Source: Ascaphus truei (Eukaryota > Chordata > Amphibia > Anura > Ascaphidae). From it: DNA of 64,000 nucleotides. Positions 45,005 to 56,399 of the stretch are shown one piece after another; the stretch's first letter is position 1, and every line of letters begins with the position of its first letter. The translations under genes and the position numbers were made by a program. The stretch spans positions 12,667,224 through 12,731,223 of the forward strand of contig CM071586.1 of assembly GCA_036426205.1 (NCBI GenBank), read 5' to 3'. Below the pieces are notes generated by a model, which saw only the letters and a program-made list of their open reading frames with translations, was not told where the DNA came from and ran no database searches.

Positions 45005-45304
45005 AAATGGAAATATACTGTATGCTCATTGCATGTCTTAGGCAGGTCTGCAATCCCGCCTTTAACCATTATTACCCAGCACACAGCATTTCACTGCAGC
45101 AAGGGATTCTGGGAAATGACATGCAAATGAGCGCACAGTGCCACTTTTTGCCTCAAAAACCTTTTTTAAACATGGTTCCCTATAGGCTTAAGCTTGCTGC
45201 ATGGTCACAGCTTTGAGCACAGCCGGGTTAAGATGCATAGCCAGAAAAACCCGGTTGCAGACCTGCCTAAGACATGCAAATGAGCATACAGTATATTTCC
45301 ATTT
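45005..45304. mobile_element. MITE with about 50 bp inverted ends (copy 3)
   Basis: Same as 36774-37075, with one base missing in the left end near 45030. Confidence 0.65.
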
Positions 45305-46720
45305 GAATATATATAATTCTAAGTTGGATTCCGTTTTCCATTTTTTTGTATGTCAGAAGCATCGATATCTCACAAACGGCACCACTTAGCACCACAAACT
45401 TTCACGTACATTCTGCTGCGGATTTGTAGGTCAACGCAACTATTTTGAGCTTCCAATGTCACTCACACTCCCAAGTTATGGACATTCTAAGTTTCACTGG
45501 CTGGACAGCGTAATGTTAGAGCGGAGCACTGGAATGGGGAGCGGGACGTGGCTACTAAGGGAGGGGGCGTGGCTACTAAGGAGGGGACGTGTCCTTGCTT
45601 GATAGGCTGTGTGTGTGTTAGTGATTCTCAGCCGGGGCTCCGCGGAGCAGTCCCAGGGGTTCTGCCTGGCCACCTGCACTCACTGCTGCCCCTGCACCTC
45701 CCCCTTCCGCTCCCCTCCTCCTCCCCTCCCTCCTCTCCCTCCCTCCTCTCTCCCCTCCCTCCTCTCTCCTCCTCCTTCCCTTGACTGGACATTCTGCTAC
45801 GGATTTGTAGGTCAATGCAACTTTTTGAGCTTCCAATGTCACTCACCTCCCAAGTTATGGACATTATAAGTTTCACTCGGCTGGACAGCAGTAATGTTAG
45901 AGCGAGAGCAAGGGCGGGGACCGTGGCTACTAAGGGAGGTGGGGGGGGGCTTCTTCCTGGCAGGGTTTGTTTATTCACCTCGACTTCTGGCACGCCTGCT
46001 GTGCGTCCCTGTTCTTACTCTGACTGTCCTTCCTGATGGATTTGTTAGTGTTTAGCCGGGGCTCCCGCGTCACTGCACTGCATGTGATGCCTTCCTCCGC
46101 CTTCCCTCTCTCCCTCCCTCCTCTCTCCTCCCTCCTCTCTCCTCCTCCTCTTGACTGGACATTCTGCTACGGATTTGTAGGTCAATGCAACTTTTTTGAG
46201 CTTCCAATGTCACTCACCTCCCAAGTTATGGACATTATAAGTTTCACTCGCCTGTAATGCAATAATGTTAGAGCAGAAGCAGGGGGCCGGGGCATAGCTA
46301 CTTAGGGAGGGGCGTGTCCTTACCGGCTTCTGTGTTTTGTGTGTCTGAAGTGAGATGTGTGGGGGAGTTGTGCCGGGGGGGGAGAAAACGGAGTGGAGGT
46401 GGAGAGAAAACGGAGTGGAGGTGGAGAGAAAACATTGAGGGGGGGAAGAAAACTGAGTGAGGGGGAAGAAATCTGAGTGAGGGGAGGGGAAGAAAACGGA
46501 TGCGTGGAGCGGGTAGTCTGCGGGGGAAGGGAGGGGAAGAGAACGGAGTGAGGGGGGAACGGAGTGAGTGAGGGGGGAAACGGATGGTGAGTGAGGGGGG
46601 AAACGGAGGAGGAGGAAGGAGTGAGGGGGGGAAACGAGTGAGTGAGGGGGGGAAACGGAGTGAGGTGGGGGGGAAACGGAGTAGTGAGGGGGGGGGGAGA
46701 TATATTCCCGGGCGAAGCCG
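45305..46720. repeat. repeated block array with CT-rich and GA-rich runs
   Basis: Three partial copies of the unit containing CAAGTTATGGACATT lie at about 45460, 45850 and 46220. They are separated by CTCCCTCCTCTC runs and followed by a G-rich array (46370-46700, GGGGGAAACGGAGTGAG). It ends in CCCGGGCGAAGCCGGG (46707-46722), a hairpin of the kind seen near Helitron 3' ends. Helitron origin is a suggestion only. No gene. Confidence 0.45.
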
Positions 46721-46736
46721 GGTTACAAAAAGCTGA

Positions 46737-46742
46737 GTGTGG

Positions 46743-46773
<31 letters not shown>

Positions 46774-46867
46774 ATATATATATTAAATAGATTATATATA
46801 TAGATATATATATATAGTATATATATATATAGATATATTATATTCTATAATATATATTATATATATA
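46737..46867. repeat. GT and AT microsatellite
   Basis: (GT)n passing into irregular (TA)n. Confidence 0.9.
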
Positions 46868-46985
46868 CAGTGTTCGACAAACCTATACATTTGCTGCCCC
46901 GCGGCAAGTGGATTTAACCCCCCGGGCGAGTAAATATTGGCCCAAGCAGCACCGGTTTGGTACTAGGTGGCGAGTAGATTTTTTG
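46868..46985 (+). mobile_element. hAT-like end fragment (CAGTGTTCGACAAAC)
   Basis: Begins CAGTGTTCGACAAACC and contains GGTACTAGGTGGCGAGTAGA. An inverted copy is at 38924-39086. CAGTG-start ends of this kind are common in vertebrate hAT MITEs. Only one end is visible. Confidence 0.4.
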
Positions 46986-47660
46986 TGTACACACTCTCCA
47001 CTGCACACTGCTCACGCACACTGCCACAGCACACAGCCACACTCTCACTGCATGCACACCTCTCATACAACAACACTCTCACTGCACACACTCTCACTGC
47101 ACACACTCTCACTGCACACACTCCCACTGCACACACTCTCACTGCACACACACTCACTGCACACACACTCACTGCACACACACTCACTGCACACACACTC
47201 ACTGCCACTGCACACACTGCCACTGCACACTGCTCACAACACACTGCACACACTCTCACTGCACACACACTCACTGCCACTGCACACACTCTCACTGCAC
47301 ACACTCTCTCTGCACACACACTCACTGCACACTGCTCACAACACACTGCACACACTCTCACTGCACACTCTCACTGCACACACTCTCACTGCACACACTC
47401 TCACTGCACACACACTCACTGCGCACACTCTCACTGCGCACACTCTCACTGCACACACACTCACTACACACACACTCACTGTCACTGCACACACTCTCAC
47501 TGCACACACTCTCACTGCACACACTCTCACTGCACACACTCCCAGCACACACTCTCACTGCACACTGCACACACTCCCAGCACACAGCACTCACAGCACA
47601 CTCTCACAGCACACAGCACTCACAGCACACTCTCACAGCACTCACAGCACACTACACCAC
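46986..47660 (+). repeat. minisatellite (CACTGCACACACTCT)
   Basis: Tandem CACTGCACACACTCTCACTG-type units of 10-15 bp. Long open frames on both strands here simply translate the repeat. Confidence 0.9.
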
Positions 47661-47949
47661 ACCTCCCACTCCCCCTCCCTACCTTTGGTGTCGGCTGCTG
47701 AGATCGGAGCGGAGCTGGCATCAGGAGGAGGGGGGGGTGTCGGGAGGATGGGGGGTGTCGGGAGGATGGGGGGTGTCGGGAGGATGGGGGGTGAGTGAGG
47801 AGCAGGCTGGGACTCGGAGGGCCGCGTGGGCTATGCCGCGGCTGGACTCGCTGTTGCTAGGGGACGGGTAGGGCTCCTGGCCACCTCTTCCTTCCTTCCC
47901 TCCTCACTCCCTCCCGATCAGACGCGCGGTGGCCATTTTTTTTTAAATC
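47661..47949. repeat. G/C-rich spacer with short tandem repeat
   Basis: Four copies of GGTGTCGGGAGGATGGGG at about 47735-47795, then G/C-rich sequence. No gene seen. Confidence 0.6.
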
Positions 47950-48019
47950 AGCGCGACCCCGGGTCTAGCGCGGTCGAATCGGGTGGCCCCCGAGGACCGC
48001 GCTATAACGGGGTTTACCT
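47950..48019. mobile_element. Tigger-like right end
   Basis: GCGCTATAACGGGGTTTACCTG followed by TA is the same kind of terminus as at 11140-11167. A matching left end was not found. Confidence 0.45.
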
Positions 48020-48363
48020 GTACTTGTATAGATCATGCCAGGGGGATTGAGCCAATACGTTTTTGGCTGAACAGAGAAATATCCATTCCGGAAAAACATA
48101 AAATTTTCATTTTAAACAGTGTTAGGTTTAGTTTAAACCACAATTATTTTTTATTTGAGGATGTATATTATTTACAGATCTGTGGAACGGCCATGGGCAC
48201 GAGGTTCGCCCCCAGCTATGCAAATCTCTTCATGGGATTTTGGAAGGAGAGATTTGTGTGGCACAATGACATTCTTGGGGCGGGCCTTGTGTACTATGGC
48301 CGTTTCATCGATGACATTATTATTATTTGGGATGGGGACAAGACTGATTTACACAACATTTTA

Positions 48364-48815
48364 ATAAAGATTTGGTAAGGGGTATGAGCCCCCAATCAGG
48401 TCTCAGCTGTCCCAAGCATAAAGATTAATATCAGCCTGTATGTTTGTAATCCATGTGCATAAGTGCTGGGGAGACTCTATCGGACAGTCTGGACAAAGGT
48501 ATAATAGTACCAATAATGCTGAGAGGCTAACTCAGAATTCTATATATGCCATAGAGGTACTGAGTAGATCCCCAGCAGAAAACGAGGGTACATACCGTGT
48601 CTGCCAGTGTCAGTCTCCCTTCGCAGCACATCTCTGTCTCAGCTGGATGCGTGCATCACGCTGGGTATAGTAAGGAAGGAGGGTGGTCCCGGAGGTCCAA
48701 TAGCGGTGCACTGCTCAACAAACGATGGGGGCTGCAGCCAGTTGAAGTAAAAACAATGATTTATTAAGTGGTCAGAGCGAAGTACATGGTAACCATGGAG
48801 GACCACCCTCCTTCC
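48364..48815. mobile_element. retroposed insert with 15 bp target duplication
   Basis: Flanked by TTACACAACATTTTA (48349-48363, 48816-48830). The insert carries an inverted pair AAGGAAGGAGGGTGGTCC / GGACCACCCTCCTTCC near its right end (48673-48690 against 48798-48816). Origin not recognised. Confidence 0.6.
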
Positions 48816-48937
48816 TTACACAACATTTTAAGTTCCTTTGATGACAACCCTTTGGGATTAAAATTCACATTTAACATTGATGCTACATCTGTGGTCTTTC
48901 TGGACCTAGTACTTAGCGTGGACTTAGAGTCTAACTT

Positions 48938-50795
48938 TGTGATGATAGAGAGGATTTGGCCTGGGATTAAAGGGGTTACACCCCATTTGGCCACCCTCTA
49001 CTCTCACCTGGGAAGCAAGGGGTTAACTGGACTGAGGTCCAGTAATGTGTTTTGCCCTGCTTCAATATTCAAATGTTTATTCCCCTGTGTAAATGTATTG
49101 TGTTATCCTGGTGTTTGCACTCACACATACACTAGGGTTGATGCGGGAGGGAAGGGGTTAATGTTAAAATGGTGATTATAGCCCTTTGTGTAATTTTCCC
49201 GCCTTTTCAGGCTCCATTTTGCAGCCGTCCATAGGTTGCCATTGAGCCTCCATGCTTTCTAATGGCAGAAGTAGCGGTTTTGGACCTGTTTTCCAGCGAC
49301 GACCAGCAGGTGGCGTCCGAGAGGAGGAGCGGCGGTTTCCCATTGTAAGTCAATGGGCTCATTGACTTCAATGGAGATTCCTCAACGCCGGCCTCGAGGA
49401 ACAGGTTGGCAGAGAATCCAAACCGCAGACCGCAAAAGCGGATACAATGTCTTTTAAAAGAGTTTAATCACTTTGGTCAAGTTCAACGACAATTGGCGTG
49501 GGAATCTTGGGTTCTAGGGCCCCTGGGAATAAAGTTCTTTTTGTCCCTACCCCCTAGGAAACCCCACACACGATCCACACTGGGTCCGGGAATGAGGGAC
49601 CCCCGTAAGGGGTCGAGCGGAGAAGGAGGGTCGCACCATTGAATCTAATGGCGGCGGGCGCCATGCATTGTCAATGGCGGCGCCGGCCATTGATTCCAAT
49701 GGGGAAAAGCCGCATGGTGAAAAAACGACTAAGTGAAAAATGTTGAAATGTGTAAGTCCATATCTCAGGTTCTGGAATGACCAGAGGGATGGGATTTGGG
49801 TGGCATATAGCCAAGATTCCGGCTTTAATGCATGCCCATTCCCAGCCCCCTCAGACCAACCAGACGGAGTGTGGACGAAGGTAAAGATTTGTGGATTTTC
49901 TCATAGACTTCAATGGCGGCGGTTCCTCCATTGAAAGTCTATGGCGGGAAACTCCATTGACTACAACGGCGGAGTTGCTCCATTGAAACCCACGGCGGCG
50001 GAGCCTGTTGTTTTCAATGGGGATTTAGTGAAACGCTGAGATTTCTTTTTAGCGGAGATTTTTATAATAAAATATGAAAAGGTTTATGTGATATTTGTAT
50101 AACTCCGGTTCCGAAGGTCGTAGCGGGCTGATATTTGGACCCTATAGTGTACCACTTCCGGCATTAAGGTCTGGAAAGTTTGGACCCGCTGGACCTACCA
50201 GAACCGGGTATTTTAATATGTGTAGGTATTAAAATGTATATGGGGTTTTGGGTCTGCTCTGAAAACTGCAGACTCCATCTGCTATGTTAATAGGCAGGAA
50301 GAGCATCCTGCAAGAATTAACATAGCCCAGTGATAAAAGGCTAATTGCCTAATTGTTTATACTGGGGGCAGGAACCAAGGAACTGAGTGTTTTTTAAGTG
50401 TGATACTTCACACTTACAGGGAAACCAAAATCTGCTTCAAAGAGATTTTGCTAGACAGCTCGGCGCCTTGAGTGTAAAAGAAGGGTTGAAATGGTATATA
50501 AGTCAGTCAGCCCCTTACTCAATTGTCTTCATGTGTCCTTCATGTGTCTTCATGATCTGCATGTATTGCTGTGATGTCAACTGAATTATGGAAGAAATGG
50601 CCCATCCTGTATCCTGATGGCTTTCTTGTCCTAACCTTTAAGTAAGTGTCCATATTTTGTCTGTTATTTGTATATCTCGTGTGTTCACCTTTTTCAAGGA
50701 ATAAATTATATTTTATCATATCTAAGTCTCGTCCAGTTCAACCCAGTTATATTTGGTGTGTATTATTAATAGCCTGTCTCAAAGCTACCGTCACA
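48938..50795 (+). mobile_element. solo LTR, 1.86 kb (copy 1)
   Basis: Begins TGTGATGATAGAG and ends GCTACCGTCACA, so the termini are TG...CA with short inverted ends. Flanks AACTT and AACAT match at 4 of 5. The Penelope reading frame continues across the site, so the insert is clearly bounded. AATAAA at about 50700 is placed as a poly(A) signal. Same family as 59913-61784. No internal coding part. Confidence 0.75.
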
Positions 50796-51787
50796 AACAT
50801 TACTACTACGACTCATTTTAAATCTGTGTCAGTAAACAATTTTGTCCATGCAACAAGTAATCATCACCAACAGTGGCTCTGGGGCAGTTTCATCGACTCA
50901 AAAGAAACTGCACCAGAGAGAATGATTTTCTTTCACAGTCAGATACACTCCGTAAGAAATTCTTGGACAAGGGTTATGATGACAAATTGATCATAGACTC
51001 TCTCGGCAAAGTTAAAGCTATGGATAGAACAGTAATTCTTAATCAATCAAAAGCCAAGAGGGCTTCGCGTATGAGTTATGATGCTCCCATTACAATTAAT
51101 AGCACTGATTCCTCTTCTGTGAGGTTTATTACTACCTATAATCAGGCCTATAAAAATATTAACCATATTTTGAATACTCATTGGAGCATCCTCAAATGCG
51201 ATCCCCATTTAAAAACCATTTTGCCGGAGAGAGCATCTATTGTATATAGAAAAGCTAGAAGCATTAAAAGCATTCTGGCTCCTTCCAAATTAAAGTCCAT
51301 TGATCCAGCCGCTTCGTCCATAGATGTGGGTCCGAAAGGTAACCACAAATGTGGACGTAGCCGTTGCATCACTTGCAAGCATCTGTTACTTCAAACACAA
51401 TTCAGTTCTCACAACAAGGACAGGGTCTACTTTATTAATACACATATCGATTGCCTTAGTTCCTTTGTTATTTACTTGATCCAGTGCGGCTGTGGCCAAC
51501 AATATGTTGGCCGCACTACACGCCCATTGCACGTTCGCTTCCTAGAGCACAGGAGAAATGTGATAAAAGGGATCAACACACATAGTGTACCCCGTCACTT
51601 TAAAACAGCACATAACCAAGATCCCAAATCTATGACAATTATGGGCCTGGAATCTGTTTCTCCATGTGCTCTGGGGGAAGATCGTTTCAAAATGTTGTGC
51701 CGCCAAGAGACGTTCTGGATCCACCAGTTGGGCACTCTTGCCCCTGGTGGGTTGAATGAATGTCTAGATGCAAGTACCCTGGTTTAG

Positions 51788-53447
51788 CCTGTTCCTCCTC
51801 TGCTCTTGCTTTTTGGAGCCTTGTTTATATTTGTAAATTCCATATTCCTCTGCTCCTCTCCTTCCTATATATATAATATCTAGTTATTAGGATAGACATA
51901 TATGCAATTATCATGTATATCTTTATATTAATTTAGGACAATAGGTACAAGATTTGGCTGTATGCATATAGGTCACTTACTTCGATCTCCTTGGAATGGT
52001 TATACCACTTGAACTTTATAATATTAATATATTATTCACTTACATTACGAGGTATAACTTTAATTTATTTTAAATATTTATTTGGTTTTAGACAAAATTC
52101 ACACATCTTCACCATATTGATTTTTATTTTCAATTTTCTATGTATTTATTAATTAATATTTGTAATTAGAATCTTGTAATCACTAATCATGTCACAATTA
52201 GTGACTTAGTCACACTTAGTTGGGTTTCGACACTTTTATGTTTTTTGATTTATTAACTATGTTGTTAAAGACAAGTTCACTTTTATTTATAAGAATAATT
52301 TTGTTTGCTTTATGATATATAAATTGTCTCTCTGTGTCTCTACAAGATAATATCTATTCAATTGCCCTTTCTAGCAAGATTATGCCTTCTCTCTATATAC
52401 ACTCCATTCCTGACACCAGAACTGGGACTTACACATCTTTATCACACAAAAATACAGGCCACAGTATATTTTATTAAAGAGTTATATTTAATAGGTATAT
52501 GTACTGATAACCTGTGAATGAACTGTGGGATTTCCAAGTCATGGATTCCGAGGGACCAGATGGCTACCAAGATTGGTGCCTATGGGTCAGTTCGGAGTCC
52601 GGACTTGAAAGCCTCAGGGATGCCAATTTGTTAAAACAGGAGGGGTACTGCAGTTCTGCTTGAGTACCCGCATCCTGGGCTAACACAGGGCTATCCGGCC
52701 ACCATTTGCCAGAGCCCTGACTCTGTGGAGCCTGGACAGTGGGTGGGCTCAGTATGCAAAGGGGCAGAGGTGCCAGGTTGGCGCATGCCCATTAGCAGAA
52801 TGAAAAAAGTTGCCCACCCGGCTTTACAATACCGTAAAATCAGTGATTGGCTGGCAGGGAAATTCCCACACTCTGATAGGCTGTAGAGGTTTGTGAATGG
52901 GACACTGAAACCCATAAGGAGCGTTCCAGCCAATCGGAGGGGCAGATTCCAAGCGCCAAACCAACAGCGGCAAATTCAAAGGTGCTCTGTGCTGAATAGA
53001 CGCGAGCCGGCTTCAAAGATTTTGAGTGAGAAAATGTTTCAAGTCCCACTTTTGAGAACGTAGCAGTCGCGGCTGGCATTGCATGCCGAAATCCGTTCCA
53101 GGAGTATGTGAGTACCTCCCGGTCATTGGAAATGGCTCCTACAGAGGTCATTTTTGTGAATTTAGTTTAAAGGACTATTTTATTCATTAGCCCCGTTCCC
53201 AGTAAATGTTTTAACCCTGTAAATTGTGTTACATTTTGTGTATGTCTTTGTTTTTTGTTTTTAGTTAGCAATATTCTTGTCTTCTTTTTTTTTCAACTTG
53301 TATTTTATTTTTTTTTCAAAACATAGGAGAGGGGGAGAAGGGGAGTACAGAAAATAAAAAGGGTGGGTGGGGTAGGGTAGGGGAATACATCCGCAATGGT
53401 CTCTTATCCCCTCACCTCTCATCTCATACATAACTCTCATTCTGTAG
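51788..53447. other. gene-free stretch
   Basis: 51790-52400 is A/T-rich and probably the 3' tail of the Penelope element. 52400-53240 is moderately G/C-rich with no recognised motif and no convincing frame. 53280-53400 has T-rich and G-rich low complexity. The short 3' end near 53420 belongs to the intron before the next exon. Confidence 0.6.
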
Positions 53448-53507
53448 GAATACATAATTGTGAGGAAGAATTCCCCCCACAGCAGCATCCACCTGCTAAC
53501 TGGAGAG
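53448..53507 (+). CDS. KRAB-ZNF leader exon, 20 codons
   Basis: 60 bp between a TTCTGTAG acceptor and a GTGAGC donor, encoding EYIIVRKNSPHSSIHLLTGE, phase 0 at both ends. The start (E-Y-I-I-V-(R/K)-K) and the end (HLLTGE) match the beginning and end of a longer exon type in Xenopus-like KRAB-ZNF proteins, so this one looks internally shortened. It splices in frame into the KRAB exon 526 bp downstream. Confidence 0.7.
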
Positions 53508-54033
53508 GTGAGCACTGCTGGGGAATGTTACATTATACCAGATGCATGACTGTTCTGTCCCAAGCTCACTGTGGCAAGTGAGTAGAGGCAGGCAGCTTAA
53601 CTCACTCCCTTTTGATGTACACAGTGTCCTTATTTTCGTCTGTAATCTCTATTGTAGAACAACAGTAAGAAAAAGAGGTGGAGACTGGGCAGGCAACAAA
53701 TATAAGGGAGAGGTCTATTATATTAACTTTACCAGAGTAGATAGGTGAGGTGACTTCTCAAGATGGCTGCTGGCTGAAAGAGACAGTATGCTTGCCTGTT
53801 CACGAAGGAAATATATCAAGGAGAAACCAACAGCCAGGGGTCTTGGAACATACCAAATTAGAGCCAGTACAGTAGTTACCCTTTATTGACCACGCTCTGT
53901 CTGGACCTGTGTGTATTATTCTATATTCTCTCTGATTCTCTGCATGTTCTTGTTTTACTGTCTCTTTATAATTATTGGTATTACAGAATAAATTGCTCTA
54001 CGTGAATGCTGAATGGGATTCTCTCTCTCTCAG

Positions 54034-54181
54034 GTACCTATAAGGTGTGAGGATGTTGCAGTCTATTTCTCTATGGAGGAGTGGGACTATATAGAAGGAC
54101 ACAAGGGGCTTTACAAGGACGCAATGGTGGAGAATTACAAGTCCCTCAAATCTTTGGGAATCCCATTAAACAGGAGTTCAG
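54034..54181 (+). CDS. KRAB A-box exon of a zinc-finger gene
   Basis: 148 bp between CTCTCTCTCAG and GTAGAA. It enters in phase 0 with [20 protein letters not shown], followed by a [17 protein letters not shown] stretch, the canonical KRAB A box (D-V-A-V-x-F-S-x-E-E-W and L-Y-x-D-x-M-x-E-N-Y). It leaves in phase 1 after RSS. KRAB A boxes recruit the TRIM28/KAP1 corepressor in tetrapods; conservation of the D-V and M-E/V-E-N positions here is good (MVEN for the usual MLEN). No break is seen. Zinc fingers should follow on a later exon, which is not in the window. Confidence 0.9.
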
Positions 54182-54399
54182 GTAGAACTATGTTTTAAAA
54201 AAGTTCATTCTTCCTGCTAGATTCAATAGAAGTGACATACAGACAAACTCACATGTAACAAAAATGGTAGAGATGAAAATAAAAAAAGGACGAGAACAAA
54301 AAAGAAACAATAGTGCTATTTGTTTCCAAAAGTTAATCAGTGTATTAACTAACATCCAATGGTTGCCCTCACATTCGGAATGTTCTTTTAAGCATTTAG

Positions 54400-54700
54400 C
54401 ATTTGAGGAGTCTCTCCTTTAGCTCTCCCCTCGATCACTCTCCTGCACAAATCCTCTAGGGTCGCTCGGGCTGCAGACACAGCTTCCCTATTGTGTAGTT
54501 TGGATTCCACCCTCAAACCTACCTGCCGAGATGCTCTGTCGGCGTGTGGTAGCACATGCGCACTCAGTCCTTCTCGTGCAGGACCGACAATGGGGGCTGG
54601 GTAATGTCGTCTGTTTTCTCGGCTATCTCCACCCTACGCATTTCGCTGGGGTATTCGGCTTCATCAGGGAAGCCACAGGGTTGCACTACTACTACTAAAT
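54400..54700 (-). mobile_element. Penelope-like terminal fragment in KRAB-ZNF intron
   Basis: Recognised only by its hammerhead-like motif (54632-54682, minus strand). The surrounding sequence has no RT similarity. Confidence 0.35.
54632..54682 (-). ncRNA. hammerhead ribozyme-like motif
   Basis: On the minus strand CTGATGA (54667-54661) is followed by AGCCGAATACCCCAGC and GAAA (54644-54641). CCCT upstream and AGGG downstream can pair as the outer stem. One C-A mismatch sits in the internal stem (GCCG against CAGC). Core boxes are intact. Confidence 0.55.
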
Positions 54701-54924
54701 CTAACTGGAAGCTATGAGCTCTTATGAACTTTTTTGGACTTATTTGCTTACCCTCCAGCTGAGGATGGATTATTAGTTGCTACACCAGCTGATTTATTCC
54801 TTTAAAGCTTTCAATTGTTGTTTTATTTAGTTGCGTTGTCTTAAAAGTTTTTATAGATGTTTTACATACATTCACCAGCATAATATATTTATATCATATT
54901 ACTTTTTTTCAATAATAATGCAGG

Positions 54925-55203
54925 TGCAGTCACGAGTATTAGAACACTTGTATCTGGGAGATTCTGAGGCAATCTCATAGTAAATTCTTCAACATTGCCT
55001 CAACATTTCTGTGAGATTCTTAATGGCCCATATGATTAGCACAGCGGGGGGTCCCTGCAGTTCCATTCAAACTGAATGGGACTGCAGGGATCCCTGCTGT
55101 GTTAATCCGATGGGCCATTAAGAATCTCACAGAAATGTTGAGGAATTTACTGTGTTACTGCCCCAGAATTTCCAAGGCAAGAGTTCTAATGCTTGTGGCT
55201 GCA
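54925..55203. mobile_element. palindromic MITE
   Basis: A 279 bp imperfect palindrome with ends TGCAGTCACGAGTATTAGAAC and its complement, and a centre CCCTGCAGTTCCATTCAAACTGAATGGGACTGCAGGG spread over 55053-55090. Lies in the intron between the KRAB exon and the next exon. Confidence 0.6.
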
Positions 55204-55612
55204 TCTGTAATTTAATATTTAGTTGAATAGTTATATACTTGTATAGAATTATGTTTTGTTTGTTATGGACTTGAACCAAAATATCCCACTCGGGGTTGAT
55301 GCCAATTATATAAAAGATATTATCAGCAGAGACACAAGTTTGCAGTCTCTCTGTTCTGTGTTAGCAGAACACCGTCCCAAGTGTATTAAAATGGCGACGT
55401 AACCCTTGTGGGTTAAAAACTCTTAATTAAAATGTTTTTCTATCTTAATTTATATGTGAATACTATGAAGATAGGGTCAATTAATTTTGAGATGGGACAA
55501 ATCCATAAAAGATTCTTAAGAATGAATATACATTTTTACAATATTTTTAAACTACTATAATGTATGGTGTAAATGTATACATATCTGTTTAATCCTCTAT
55601 TGGAACTAACAG

Positions 55613-55720
55613 GCCTCCACTATGAACATCTAGATATTGTATCAATTAAAGAACAGAGAGAGGATGAGAGAGAGGAACAGGACATTCAACAGGGGAAAGT
55701 TCACCCAGACACCAGTGCAG
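55613..55720 (+). CDS. KRAB-ZNF linker exon after the A box
   Basis: 108 bp between TTGGAACTAACAG and GTGAGTAAC. Entering in phase 1 it completes Gly and reads LHYEHLDIVSIKEQREDE, then acidic/Gln-rich sequence to DTSAG, leaving in phase 1. This matches the acidic linker between KRAB and zinc fingers in amphibian KRAB-ZNF proteins. No stop or frame change, so the gene part 53448-55720 could be functional. Confidence 0.75.
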
Positions 55721-55924
55721 GTGAGTAACATACAGGATAATAATCTCCATGGAACATGGGTCAGAATTAATAAATAGTCTCCCCGAGTTCTTAAATGTTA
55801 AGTTAATGTGAATATTTTTGACTGTTTAAAACCCTTTAAAATAGTTGGTAGGTGTATTTATATTCCAATGTTAATTTCTAGCAAGTTCATTTGATAAAAA
55901 AATGTTTTAGGGAAAAAAAGAGTA

Positions 55925-55946
55925 AATGTGTGTGTGTATGTATATA

Positions 55947-55991
<45 letters not shown>

Positions 55992-56038
55992 AGTTTTTAT
56001 ATATATATATATATATATGTATATGTATATATGTATGT
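55925..56038. repeat. TA/TG microsatellite
   Basis: (TG)n then (TA)n, about 110 bp. Confidence 0.95.
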
Positions 56039-56399
56039 ATAGTTAACCGTTATTTTCTTTTCCTGGTCTCCAATCACTGCACTGGGTACTAAATTTGCTA
56101 GTTCCTCCCCTTCAGATTGTAGGGGAGACAGGTGAGAGCCGGGAAGGCTGGACAGTAGAAGGTTACAATAAACGGGATGGGAGAGGATAAGGGCCTGCAT
56201 TAGAGTTTTAGCAGTAGAGCAACAGAGGAAAGGGTGTATCTTGGAAAATGGAGGAAAAAAGCAAGTCGGGAAGGTGTCTGATGCTAAATTCCTCTCTAGT
56301 AGTGCAGATAATGCTGAAACCTGTCCTTTTAAGTAACTCAGACTGAAACCCTTGTCAAAACCATCTTGCAAAAATTCTATCAATGACTAAAAAGAGAGA

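Larger units (their letters stand above)
40183..45304 (+). repeat. third copy of the locus (direct orientation to right arm)
   Basis: Follows 31553-37075 in order: fragment c (40325-40390), exon b (40549-40662), TIR MITE, BEL gag-pol, Harbinger-like MITE (44307-44701), inverted-end MITE (45005-45304). It lacks exon a and the MITE of 35292-35705. It shows many short indels. Confidence 0.85.
48022..51787 (+). pseudogene. second Penelope-like element with GIY-YIG domain, interrupted twice
   Basis: RT pieces lie at 48022-48363 (GTAMGTRFAPSYANLFMG and catalytic FIDD), 48816-48937 (FNIDATSVVFLDLVLS) and 50796-51787. The last part contains the linker (CGRSRCITCKHL) and a complete GIY-YIG nuclease: CGCGQQYVGRTTRPL, then R-F-L-E-H, and a late Glu in RQETFWIHQLGT. 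This nuclease is absent from the copy at 7191. Two insertions (48364-48815 and 48938-50795) and a frame change near 50870 disable it. The 5' part of the RT is missing. Family certain, copy dead. Confidence 0.88.

Noticed and set aside
46707..46722. Definite Helitron call from CCCGGGCGAAGCCGGG
   Set aside because: The hairpin is suggestive, but no CTRR end directly after it, no TC start and no Rep/helicase were found, so it stays a suggestion.
46908..47798. 296-codon and 244-codon frames rich in Leu, His and Thr
   Set aside because: Pure products of the CACTGCACACACTCT-type minisatellite, mirrored by Val/Cys-rich frames on the other strand.
48440..48670. 76-codon ORF inside the insert at 48364-48815
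   Set aside because: Lies wholly in a retroposed non-coding insert and shows no family resemblance.
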